A stretch of DNA of 64,000 nt from positions 318,501 to 382,500 of the forward strand of contig CANLNT010000002.1 in NCBI GenBank assembly GCA_947492825.1. The letters run 5' to 3'. This stretch comes from an uncultured Paracoccaceae bacterium. Its GTDB lineage: Bacteria > Pseudomonadota > Alphaproteobacteria > Rhodobacterales > Rhodobacteraceae. Every line of letters starts with the position of its first letter. Position 1 is the first letter of the stretch. Both the position numbers and the translations under genes were made by a program. The notes below the pieces were generated by a model. The model was not told the DNA's origin and searched no databases. It saw only the letters and a program-made list of their open reading frames with translations. Positions 9,301 through 16,096 of this stretch are shown here, one piece after another.

Positions 9301-10884
9301 GAAAAAGTGGCTGAGCGGGCGATAGGTCTTGGACAACACGGCGCTAGGCGTGTCGTCACCCATGCTGGCGATCATTTCCTTGCCGTCTTCGGCCATCGGG
9401 GCCAGCACCTGTTCCAGTTCCTCGATGCTGTAACCGGCTGCGACCTGACGCTGGCGCAGATCAGCGCCTTCGTAGATCGTCGTCTCGGGGATGTCGCGCA
9501 GCATGTCGTTGAGGTTCGTGACCTTCTCGACCCAATCGCCAAACGGCAGCGCGCGCGCCAGCTTGTCCTTGATTTCGGTGTCGTGAAACAGCAGCCCCTT
9601 TTGCATGTCTACGGCAATCATCTGCCCCGGACCCAACGCGCCTTTTTCGACCACGGTGGATTCGTCCACCGCGACCATGCCGACCTCGGACCCGGCCACC
9701 AACAGGCCATCGCCAGTCACGACATAGCGCAGCGGGCGCAAACCGTTCCGGTCCAGCCCGCCACAGACCCAGCGGCCATCGGTCATCGCCAGCGCCGCCG
9801 GCCCATCCCAAGGCTCCATCACCGCGTTGCAATAGGAATACATGTCCTGCCAGGCCTGCGGCATTTCAACTGCCTGCTTGGACCAGCTTTCCGGCACCAT
9901 CATAGTCTTGGCCATTGGCGCTGTCCGACCAGCCCGGACCAAAACCTCAAAAACAGAGTCTAATGCGGACGAATCCGATGCGCCCGCCGGGATGATCGGC
10001 TTGATGTCTTCGGCCATCTCACCAAAGGCGGCAGAGGCCATGCGAATCTCATGGCTGCGCATCCAGTTCACGTTACCCTTGAGCGTGTTGATCTCACCGT
10101 TGTGGGCCAACATGCGGAATGGCTGGGCCAACGACCACTGCGGGAATGTGTTGGTGGAATAGCGCTGGTGATAGATCGCAAAGGCGCTTTCAAAGCGTTC
10201 GTCCATCAGATCAGGGTAGAAAACCGCGACTTGCTCGGCCAGCATCATGCCCTTGTAGATGATCGACCGGCACGACAGCGAACAAACATAAAGGTCGATG
10301 CCTGCGGCCGCTTTCTCGATCCGGCGGCGAATGATGTAAAGCTCGCGCTCGAACTCTTCCTCGGTCATGTCCTTTTCACAGCGGATCAGGATTTGCTCGA
10401 TCTCGGGGCGGGTCGCATTGGCCTTTTCACCCAGAACCTCGTTGTTTACCGGCACATGACGCCAGCCATAGATATAATGGCCCAGCCGCAGCACTTCGCT
10501 TTCTACGATGGTCCGGCAGCGTTCCTGCGCGCCAAAATCCGTGCGCGGCAGGAAAATCTGGCCCACGGCAATCCGCTCGCCTTCAATCGGCTCATGGCCC
10601 GTACGACGGATCTGATCCTGAAAGAACGGCTCTGGGATTTGCACGTGAATGCCTGCGCCGTCGCCGGTTTTGCCGTCTGCATCGACTGCACCCCGGTGCC
10701 AGACCGCTTTCAACGCATTGATACCCTTTTCGACCACATCGCGGGACGCAGTGCCGTCGATCGACACGACAAGGCCAACGCCGCATGACGCATGTTCATC
10801 GTCGTCCCGATACAGGCCATTCTCGGCCATCCACTTGCGCTTTGCTTCTTCGGCAGCGACCCAGTTGTCATCGTAAGTGGTCAT
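6361..10884 (-). CDS. gltB: glutamate synthase (NADPH) large subunit
   Basis: Large subunit of GOGAT: takes the amide nitrogen of glutamine onto 2-oxoglutarate. The 1507-residue protein has a short propeptide followed by the catalytic cysteine of the class II amidotransferase domain (HASCGVGLVVSIDG, Cys about residue 34), the central and FMN-binding domains (GEGGQLPGMKVTDLIAKLRH, HNGGTGASPGTSIKYAG), the [3Fe-4S] loop MGCIMVRQCQSNTCPVGVC, and the C-terminal beta-helix (GATDGYLFAAGRAGERFAVR). The ATG at 10882-10884 overlaps the GFA gene stop as ATGA; upstream in-frame extension would run over the whole GFA gene and is rejected. Confidence 0.97.
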   Translation of the reverse strand: MTTYDDNWVAAEEAKRKWMAENGLYRDDDEHASCGVGLVVSIDGTASRDVVEKGINALKAVWHRGAVDADGKTGDGAGIHVQIPEPFFQDQIRRTGHEPIEGERIAVGQIFLPRTDFGAQERCRTIVESEVLRLGHYIYGWRHVPVNNEVLGEKANATRPEIEQILIRCEKDMTEEEFERELYIIRRRIEKAAAGIDLYVCSLSCRSIIYKGMMLAEQVAVFYPDLMDERFESAFAIYHQRYSTNTFPQWSLAQPFRMLAHNGEINTLKGNVNWMRSHEIRMASAAFGEMAEDIKPIIPAGASDSSALDSVFEVLVRAGRTAPMAKTMMVPESWSKQAVEMPQAWQDMYSYCNAVMEPWDGPAALAMTDGRWVCGGLDRNGLRPLRYVVTGDGLLVAGSEVGMVAVDESTVVEKGALGPGQMIAVDMQKGLLFHDTEIKDKLARALPFGDWVEKVTNLNDMLRDIPETTIYEGADLRQRQVAAGYSIEELEQVLAPMAEDGKEMIASMGDDTPSAVLSKTYRPLSHFFRQNFSQVTNPPIDSLRESRVMSLKTRFGNLKNVLDEDSSQTEILVLESPFVANAEFDEMVKHFGDGVVMIDCTFTEGSGALSRGLARIRNEAEDAVRSGAGHIVLTDQHQSATRVPMPMILATSAVHSGLTKKGLRTFCSINVRSAECIDPHYFAVLIGCGATTVNAYLAQDSIADRLRRGLIDGNLTDACRRYRAAIDAGLLKIMSKMGISVLSSYRGGLNFEAVGLSRAMVAEYFPGMHSRISGIGTNGIQTKLEEVHAKGWKQGQDVLPIGGFYKARRSGEKHAWEAQTMHMMQAACNRASYEMWQQYSKAMQSNPPIHLRDLLAIKPLGTPVPIEEVESITAIRKRFVTPGMSLGALSPEAHRTLSIAMNRIGAKSDSGEGGESPDDFTPEPNGDNASAKIKQVASGRFGVTAEYLLACEELEIKVAQGAKPGEGGQLPGMKVTDLIAKLRHSTKGVTLISPPPHHDIYSIEDLAQLIYDLKQINPRCKVTVKLVASSGVGTIAAGVAKAKADIILISGHNGGTGASPGTSIKYAGLPWEMGLTEAHQVLAMNNLRERITLRTDGGLRTGRDIVMAAMLGAEEYGIGTAALIAMGCIMVRQCQSNTCPVGVCTQDEALRDKFTGNADKVVNLITFYATEVREILASIGARSLDEVIGRADLLAQVSRGSAHLDDLDLNPLLITVDGASKITYNRDKDRNPVDDTLDAQIVKDADRFLKDGEKMQLEYAVQNTLRTIGTRTSSHIVQEHGMRNNLQPDHLTVKLRGSAGQSLGAFAVHGLKLVVSGDANDYVGKGLSGGTVVVRPQMQSPLVAAENTIIGNTVLYGATDGYLFAAGRAGERFAVRNSGASVVIEGCGTNGCEYMTGGVAVILGEIGANFGAGMTGGMAYLYDPDGTASALMNMETLVTCPVTVDHWEAQLRGLVAQHAEETGSVKAAEILANWEEARMHFIQVCPKEMLVHLPAPLSIEETAIPAE

Positions 10885-11312
10885 GTGTTTTGCCCTTTCA
10901 AATAGGCCTCTAACTTGGCCTTCTCGTCCGCTTCCGTGCTCTGGCTGGCACCCGGTGCCTCTGCCATCCACGCGGCGCGGTGATCTACAAAAATTTCTTC
11001 GCTCAACGTCAGTCCGCCCTGACCTGCAAACAGCCCCGGGGCGACAAAGCTCACCGGTTTGCCCTGCATCTTCCACCACAAGTTGGCGCCACAAGTGCCG
11101 CAAAACACCCGCTCGCCCCACTTGCTTGCGCAATAGCTTTGCGTGGCCTCAAGCCCGGTGATCTGCAGGTCACCCTTGACCCGGACCGCATAAAGCGGCC
11201 CGCCGCCGGTCCAGGTCTGGCACATGCCGCAATGGCAGGCCTGCAAGGTATCGTCGAAATCCCCCGCGATGCGCACCGCACCGCACAAACAGGCACCGTC
11301 GCGCTTGGTCAT
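10881..11312 (-). CDS. GFA / CENP-V domain protein (glutathione-dependent aldehyde-activating family)
   Basis: A 143-residue zinc protein of the Gfa-like fold. The cysteine pattern is complete: CLCGAVRI (residues 9-11), ACHCGMCQTW and FCGTCGANLWW, which in the family bind two zinc ions, one near the glutathione site. The prototype Gfa speeds formation of S-hydroxymethylglutathione, but most members have no proven substrate. It sits inside the glutamate synthase operon with ATGA overlaps on both sides, so it must be made together with GltB. No signal peptide. Confidence 0.85.
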   Translation of the reverse strand: MTKRDGACLCGAVRIAGDFDDTLQACHCGMCQTWTGGGPLYAVRVKGDLQITGLEATQSYCASKWGERVFCGTCGANLWWKMQGKPVSFVAPGLFAGQGGLTLSEEIFVDHRAAWMAEAPGASQSTEADEKAKLEAYLKGQNT

Positions 11313-12100
11313 TCCAGCACCTCAAAGCTGGACATCACAACGCCGCAGCCATGCTTGGGATTGGCGCTCAGGAATCCCGGCTCGCCGGGGTAGATGAATT
11401 CGACTGGGCGTCCGTCACGCTCGAATGAATCCGAGGCCGTCACAATTGTCCCAACACCCGACAGGAACATCCGCCAGTTGCGGCTGATGAACTCATTGCC
11501 TGACGACCGCCAGATCTCGGTGCCGTCCTCGGCATAGGCGGTGATGTTGTATTCCGTCTCGGCCAGGGTCACGTCATCAATCGTGATCTCGCGCCCGGTC
11601 AGCGCGTCCTGCCCGACATAGCGCGTGACGCCAAATTCATCCGACAGGGTTTTGAAGTCATAGGTGTCCTGACCGGTCTGGATCAGCTCATCCAGATTGG
11701 CGCGATCTACGGGGTTGTCTTCCAACCGTTCAGTGTGGCCGGTCAGCGGGTGAAAGGAATTGATCCACTGCGTCTGGTCATCCGTGGTGCCCAGATAGGT
11801 CATGCCTTGTTCATCCAGACTGACACGCTGCTTGTGGCCCTCGGGGTCGCCCGCACATATGAAATTATGGTCAACGCTGCAGTCGGCATTCTGGATTGTA
11901 ACGAAAGCGTCGCAACCCGCAGGCAGGCTGAAAAGGTCCTGCGCTTTCAGGCTGTTGGCCCAGAAAATCGCGGCGACAAAAACCAAAAGGGTCAGCATGC
12001 GTTCCGCAATCTTAACGCGTGTTAGGCTTTGGGGTTGCATGGCATGTGCATCGGATGTGCATGCTTTGTGCATCCGGGTTTGGGGCGTGCGGTGGGTCAT
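11309..12100 (-). CDS. hypothetical exported protein in the glutamate synthase operon
   Basis: Not recognised. A hydrophobic segment (MLTLLVFVAAIFWANSLKAQ) looks like a signal peptide, so the mature protein of about 210 residues should be periplasmic. It has four cysteines (GCDAF, DCSVDHNFIC, HGCGVV) that could form two disulfides and is otherwise acidic and beta-rich. Start is uncertain: the ATG at 12098-12100 overlaps the gltD stop as ATGA, matching the other junctions of this operon, but it puts a 34-residue leader before the signal peptide; ATGs at 12040 and 11998 are alternatives. The 11-bp repeats at 12034-12073 lie in this leader. Confidence 0.6.
   Translation of the reverse strand: MTHRTPQTRMHKACTSDAHAMQPQSLTRVKIAERMLTLLVFVAAIFWANSLKAQDLFSLPAGCDAFVTIQNADCSVDHNFICAGDPEGHKQRVSLDEQGMTYLGTTDDQTQWINSFHPLTGHTERLEDNPVDRANLDELIQTGQDTYDFKTLSDEFGVTRYVGQDALTGREITIDDVTLAETEYNITAYAEDGTEIWRSSGNEFISRNWRMFLSGVGTIVTASDSFERDGRPVEFIYPGEPGFLSANPKHGCGVVMSSFEVLE
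12034..12073 (+). repeat. four TGTGCAT-like heptamers at exact 11-bp spacing
   Basis: Plus strand: GTTGCAT at 12034, then perfect TGTGCAT at 12045, 12056 and 12067, each start exactly 11 bp after the last. The array lies just downstream of gltD and in the 5' part of the next gene. Seven-base direct repeats on one face of the helix are the usual layout of winged-helix (OmpR/PhoB type) response-regulator sites; the regulator is unknown. Related arrays lie at 41625 and 58476. Confidence 0.6.
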
Positions 12101-13524
12101 TCCGCTGCCACCGCATCCGTGTTGGCCAGATATCCCAGGATCGCCTCTGCCGCTTCCCGCCCGTCACGAATGGCCCAGACCACAAGACTTGCGCCGCGCA
12201 CGATGTCGCCTGCGGCATAGACCCCATCAAGGTTGGTCTTGCCGGTGCCAAAGTCCGCCTTGATCGTGCCCCAACGGGTCACTTCCAGCGCGTCCTCGCC
12301 CCAGAGCGTCGGCAGGTCCTCGGGCTCAAAACCCAGCGCCTTGATCACCAGATCAGACTCTTCAACATAGTCGGCCCCTTCGATCACCTCGGGGAACTGG
12401 CGGCCAGATGCATCGGGCTTGCCCAGACGCATCTTGCTGACGTTCACGCCGGTGACGGCATCGCCTTCGAAACCTGCGGGCGCGGACAGCCAGACAAATT
12501 CGACGCCTTCTTCCTCTGCGTTCTGTACCTCGCGCTGCGATCCCGGCATGTTCGCCTTGTCGCGACGATACAGGCACTTCACGCTTTCAGCGCCTTGACG
12601 GATCGCCGTGCGCACACAGTCCATCGCGGTGTCACCGCCGCCGATCACGACAACCTTTTTGCCTTGGGCGTTCAATTCGCCGCTGTCAAATTCCGCAACT
12701 TCATCACCAAAGCTTTTGCGGTTGCTGGCCGTCAGATAGTCAATCGCGCGCACGATGCCGGCGGCATCCGCATCAGGCAAATCCCTTGATTTATAGACAC
12801 CTGTGGCGATCAGCACCGCGTCATGTTCGCCGCGGATAGCGCCAAAGCTCAGGTCTTCGCCCACGTTGCAATTCATCACGAATTTCACGCCGCCGTCTTC
12901 CAACTGCGCCATACGCTGCATCACGATATCTTTCTCAAGCTTGAAGCCTGGGATGCCGTAGGTCAGCAAACCGCCACCCCGATCATAGCGGTCATAGACC
13001 GTGACCTGCACACCCTGACGGCGCAGCATATCCGCTGCGGCAAGGCCGCCGGGACCGGCACCAATGATGCCCACGCTTTCCGCGCGCTCTGTGTGCGGGC
13101 GGATCGGCTTGACCCAGCCTTCCTCAAACGCGGTATCGGTGATGTACTTTTCAACGGACCCGATGGTGACGGTGCCGTGGCCCGATTGTTCGATCACGCA
13201 GTTGCCTTCGCACAGGCGGTCTTGCGGGCAAATGCGGCCACAAATCTCTGGGAAGGTATTGGTGGCTTGACTGATCTCATACGCCTCTTCCAGACGCCCT
13301 TCGGCGGTCAGGCGCAGCCAATCGGGGATGTTGTTGTGCAGCGGGCAATGCGACTGACAATAGGGCACGCCGCACTGGCTGCAGCGGCTGGCCTGCTCTT
13401 CGGCCTTGGCAGTTGCGTACTCGGCGTAAATCTCTGCGAAATCGCTGCGGCGTAGATTGGGCGCACGCTTTTCCGGCATGTCGCGGTCTACGGTCGTGAA
13501 TTTCAGCATCTTTTGCCCGGCCAT
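12097..13524 (-). CDS. gltD: glutamate synthase (NADPH) small subunit
   Basis: Beta subunit of GOGAT: passes electrons from NADPH through FAD and two [4Fe-4S] clusters to GltB. The 475-residue protein shows the cysteine-rich N-terminus (SRCSQCGVPYCQSHCPLHN and ICGRICPQDRLCEGNC), the FAD-binding GAGPGGLAAADMLRRQG and the NADPH-binding VVVIGGGDTAMDC. The ATG at 13522-13524 (MAGQKMLKF) has GGAG six bases upstream and matches the family's N-terminus; an ATG four codons earlier has poorer spacing. First gene of the operon gltD-unknown-GFA-gltB. Confidence 0.96.
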   Translation of the reverse strand: MAGQKMLKFTTVDRDMPEKRAPNLRRSDFAEIYAEYATAKAEEQASRCSQCGVPYCQSHCPLHNNIPDWLRLTAEGRLEEAYEISQATNTFPEICGRICPQDRLCEGNCVIEQSGHGTVTIGSVEKYITDTAFEEGWVKPIRPHTERAESVGIIGAGPGGLAAADMLRRQGVQVTVYDRYDRGGGLLTYGIPGFKLEKDIVMQRMAQLEDGGVKFVMNCNVGEDLSFGAIRGEHDAVLIATGVYKSRDLPDADAAGIVRAIDYLTASNRKSFGDEVAEFDSGELNAQGKKVVVIGGGDTAMDCVRTAIRQGAESVKCLYRRDKANMPGSQREVQNAEEEGVEFVWLSAPAGFEGDAVTGVNVSKMRLGKPDASGRQFPEVIEGADYVEESDLVIKALGFEPEDLPTLWGEDALEVTRWGTIKADFGTGKTNLDGVYAAGDIVRGASLVVWAIRDGREAAEAILGYLANTDAVAAE

Positions 13525-13583
13525 CGCAGACTCCATTCTTCTCGAAGATCAGACCTGCGGTTTAATACCCTGTTCATCAGATG

Positions 13584-13606
13584 AAAAGTCAACAATACTG
13601 ACCTAA
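13584..13606 (-). promoter_or_regulatory. second, degenerate copy of the glt operator
   Basis: Minus strand TTAGGTCAGTATTGTTGAC plus TTTT: a 23-bp site with one perfect half TTAGGTCA and a decayed right half, the same length and spacing as the perfect palindrome at 13658-13680. The centres are 74 bp apart, close to seven helical turns, as expected for looping or cooperative binding upstream of gltD. Confidence 0.5.
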
Positions 13607-13657
13607 ATGCTGAATTTTTGTGATGTCAGCGATCACACGCCGAAAAAAGTGGGTATT

Positions 13658-13680
13658 TTAGGTCACTATTCGTGACCTAA
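13658..13680. promoter_or_regulatory. perfect 9-bp inverted repeat upstream of gltD
   Basis: TTAGGTCAC, spacer TATTC, GTGACCTAA: a perfect palindrome of 23 bp lying four bases after the uppP stop and about 135 bp upstream of the gltD start. It resembles an operator more than a terminator because the stem is AT-rich at its base and has no direct T-run; a TTTTTT run does occur 10 bases further on the minus strand, so a weak terminator role for uppP is not excluded. Confidence 0.55.
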
Positions 13681-13684
13681 TTTG

Positions 13685-14485
13685 CTAGAAACCCAAGAAA
13701 AGCGCGGTCAGCGCAACACTGCCAACACCGATTCGCCACCACCCGAACAATGCGTAACCATGGCTGCTAACGTAGTTCAGCAACCATCTGACGACGAAAA
13801 GGGCGGTGACAAAGGCCATGATCAGGCCAATCGCGATCTCTGTCAGGGCGCTGAAATCCAGCACATCGCGGTTCTTGTAAAGGTCATAGCCGAATACCCC
13901 GAACATCATCGGGATCGACAGGAAGAACGAAAACTCTGCCGCTGCCCGCTTGCTGACACCCAGCAACAAGGCCCCCACAATGGTCGACCCTGACCGAGAG
14001 GTGCCAGGGATCAGCGAAAGGCATTGAAACAGACCAATGCCTAGTGCCGTTTTGACCGGCAGGCGCATCGCATCCTGATGCTCTTCGCGCAGGTTCAGCC
14101 GGTCCACGAACAACAGGATCACACCGCCGATAATCAGCATCACCGCAATCAGCATCGGGGTTTCAAACAGCACCGTCTTGATCAGGTCATGCATCAGCAC
14201 ACCCAGCACCACAGCCGGGATCGCAGCGACCACAATGGATGCAAAAAACCGGCGCGATGCAGGGTCGGACGGGGCGGTGGCAACAGCACCCCAAAGCCTT
14301 TGAAAATAAAGCACAACCAGCGCCATAACTGCACCGATCTGGATCACAACCTCAAAGGTATTTCCCGCACTGTCAAAGCCCAGAAAATGCCCCACAAGCA
14401 GCAGGTGCCCGGTCGATGAAACAGGGATGAACTCTGTCAGGCCTTCAAGGATTCCCAGAAGGCCCGCAACAATCGTGCTGTCCAT
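13685..14485 (-). CDS. uppP: undecaprenyl-diphosphatase
   Basis: Integral membrane phosphatase that recycles the lipid carrier undecaprenyl diphosphate for peptidoglycan and O-antigen synthesis; the former BacA. The 266-residue protein has both family signatures: EGLTEFIPVSSTGHLLL (about residues 14-30) and the second motif PGTSRSGSTIVGALLLG with the catalytic Ser/Arg, and eight or so hydrophobic helices. Its start codon shares one base with the stop of the upstream NAD-binding protein gene (TGATG), so the pair is coupled. Confidence 0.95.
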   Translation of the reverse strand: MDSTIVAGLLGILEGLTEFIPVSSTGHLLLVGHFLGFDSAGNTFEVVIQIGAVMALVVLYFQRLWGAVATAPSDPASRRFFASIVVAAIPAVVLGVLMHDLIKTVLFETPMLIAVMLIIGGVILLFVDRLNLREEHQDAMRLPVKTALGIGLFQCLSLIPGTSRSGSTIVGALLLGVSKRAAAEFSFFLSIPMMFGVFGYDLYKNRDVLDFSALTEIAIGLIMAFVTALFVVRWLLNYVSSHGYALFGWWRIGVGSVALTALFLGF

Positions 14486-15465
14486 CAGGTCTTACGCAGG
14501 TTCTTGGCCGAATCCTTGATCGCCGCGTATTGGCCCGAGGGGCGGAAGCGCCACAGATAGTCGGGCAGGATCGCCTCCATCGCGGTGGGCTGAATGCCCA
14601 AATCGGCCAGCGTCTTGGCCCCCTCGCTTACCACGTTGTCGACGGCCAGGTTCTTGACCTGATCGCCGGTGATCGGGGCCTTCACGATGCCGAGTGATAG
14701 AAACTGCACCGCACCCGAAACCGAGGCGACAATCCGCGCCATCCAGAATGGCATATTGATCACAAGGCGGCGACGCTGCACCACATCCAGCATCCGCTGG
14801 ATCAACCCGCGGAAGGTATCAACTTCCGGCCCGCCTAGCTCATAGACGCCGCTTGCAGCACCCAAGGCCCCCGCCTCTGCCGCTGCGGCGACATCATCGA
14901 CGAACACAGGCTGAAACCGCGTCTCCGCCCCGGCCACCGGCAGAACCGGACCAAAGCGCGACATGCCGGCAAAACGGTTAAAGAACTGATCTTCCTGACC
15001 AAAAATGATCGACGGGCGTAAAATCACGGCATCGGGCATATGCGCCAAGACACCCGCCTCGCCCGCGGCTTTGGTCCGGGCATAGTCGCTCGCGGCGTCC
15101 GCATTGGCCCCGATGGCCGAGATATGGACCATCCGCGCCACGCCATGTTGCGCGGCCATGCGTGCAATGCGTTCAGCGCCTTCGGCCTGCACGGCGGCAA
15201 AAGTGTTCTTGCCCACTTCTTCCAGCACGCCAACACAGTTGATCACCACATCAGCACCGCCCATCACAGCGGCAACGCTGGCGTCATCACGGATGTTGCA
15301 AAAGACCGGTTCGACCTGCCCGACCACGCCGTATGGCTTCACAAAAAGCGCCTCGTCCGGATTGCGCACGGCCACCCGCACCCGCCATCCTGCCTTAGCC
15401 ATTCGCCGCGCGATATAGCGTCCGACAAAGCCGGAACCGCCGAAGATGGTGACAAGATTGGACAT
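14485..15465 (-). CDS. NDUFA9-like NAD(P)-binding protein (complex I assembly family)
   Basis: Atypical short-chain dehydrogenase of 326 residues. The N-terminal Rossmann motif is TIFGGSGFVGRYIARRM (residues 5-21) and further family traits are VINCVGVLEEVGKNTF, HISAIGANADAASDYARTKA and VILRPSIIFGQEDQFFNRFA, as in the mitochondrial complex I subunit NDUFA9 and its alphaproteobacterial relatives. It has probably lost true dehydrogenase activity. Start at 15463-15465 is chosen because GAGG lies seven bases upstream. It overlaps uppP by one base. Confidence 0.88.
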   Translation of the reverse strand: MSNLVTIFGGSGFVGRYIARRMAKAGWRVRVAVRNPDEALFVKPYGVVGQVEPVFCNIRDDASVAAVMGGADVVINCVGVLEEVGKNTFAAVQAEGAERIARMAAQHGVARMVHISAIGANADAASDYARTKAAGEAGVLAHMPDAVILRPSIIFGQEDQFFNRFAGMSRFGPVLPVAGAETRFQPVFVDDVAAAAEAGALGAASGVYELGGPEVDTFRGLIQRMLDVVQRRRLVINMPFWMARIVASVSGAVQFLSLGIVKAPITGDQVKNLAVDNVVSEGAKTLADLGIQPTAMEAILPDYLWRFRPSGQYAAIKDSAKNLRKT

Positions 15466-15569
15466 GGCATAGCCTCTTTGCGCAATTCGCTTTGGGTTTA
15501 CCCGCGCACCCGGTTTCAGACAAGGCGAAACAAGCGCGCAAGAATAAGCACCGCCACGTCGGAATCGCG

Positions 15570-15598
15570 TTGACACCCTGTTTCCGCCTCGCTACATC
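15570..15598 (+). promoter_or_regulatory. promoter of tRNA-Leu
   Basis: TTGACA at 15570-15575, a 17-base spacer, and TACATC at 15593-15598: a good sigma-70 type promoter. The expected start site is about 10 bases upstream of the mature tRNA 5' end. Confidence 0.7.
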
Positions 15599-15614
15599 GC
15601 GCTTCACGACACCT

Positions 15615-15700
15615 GCCCAGGTGGCGGAATGGTAGACGCGCCAGCTTCAGGTGCTGGTGTCCGTATGGACGTGGAGGTTCGAGTCCTCTCCTGGGCACCA
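15615..15700 (+). tRNA. tRNA-Leu (CAG)
   Basis: An 86-base tRNA with encoded CCA. The acceptor arms GCCCAGG and CCTGGGC pair perfectly, the anticodon stem CCAGC/GCTGG encloses loop TTCAGGT with anticodon CAG, there is a long variable arm (TGTCCGTATGGACGT) as expected for a leucine tRNA, and the T-arm is GGAGG-TTCGAGT-CCTCT. The catabolic island begins just after it, which makes it a plausible insertion point, although I found no repeated copy of its 3' end. Confidence 0.98.
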
Positions 15701-15841
15701 AATATCCCAAAAAAGCAATCAAACGTCGGAGTTTCGACAGGCTCTAAACTGTCAGCCGCCAGAGCAACGCCACCTACTCTTGCAGACATGAACCCGGAGT
15801 TGTCGCACCGAGCCAATCAGCAAAAGTGCTCGCGATCCTTC

Positions 15842-16015
15842 TCATATCTCAGGGACTCTGGTTCGCTCGCCGACTAGGAGAGTTGCACAGCCGATCATCG
15901 GTGGTTCAAAGTGCCCTTCCACGCAGCGGCCTTCAACGCCATGGACGCCCAGATCGGTCGTGACCTCGTTCTTGCCGGGTCCGCCCACAAAGACTTTTGC
16001 GTCAGTGACGTACAT
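15842..16015 (-). pseudogene. possible N-terminal remnant of an enolase-superfamily sugar-acid dehydratase
   Basis: Minus-strand frame of 57 codons that starts MYVTDAKVFVGGPGKN, continues VTTDLGVHG and VEGHFEPP, and stops at TGA. The opening matches the N-terminal strand of mandelate racemase/ManD-type dehydratases (typically K-I-T-D-x-K-V-F-V-x-x-P-G-K-N, then a T-D-x-G-V-x-G segment), but the rest of the 400-residue enzyme is absent and the later residues do not follow the family. I read it as debris of a lost sugar-acid gene at the island edge. The surrounding gap 15701-16096 shows nothing else I can support. Confidence 0.35.
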
Positions 16016-16096
16016 CTAAGTGGGCAGGATGTGGTCCGTTGCGCCTTGGTTATTCGGGCACGGAATCACAGCTGGCAACAAGGGCCCGGATCGCGT

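Noticed and set aside
13658-13680. Palindrome as an Fnr, NtrC or Lrp site
   Set aside because: The core TTAGGTCA-N7-TGACCTAA does not match TTGAT-N4-ATCAA or GC-N-GC type NtrC sites; regulator left open.
15676-15700. tRNA-Leu 3' end as an att site with a second copy
   Set aside because: I looked for the T-arm and acceptor sequence near 38.5 kb and elsewhere and found no repeat.
15629-15877. Short plus-strand frame starting inside tRNA-Leu
   Set aside because: Its first 24 codons are the tRNA gene itself; no ribosome binding site.
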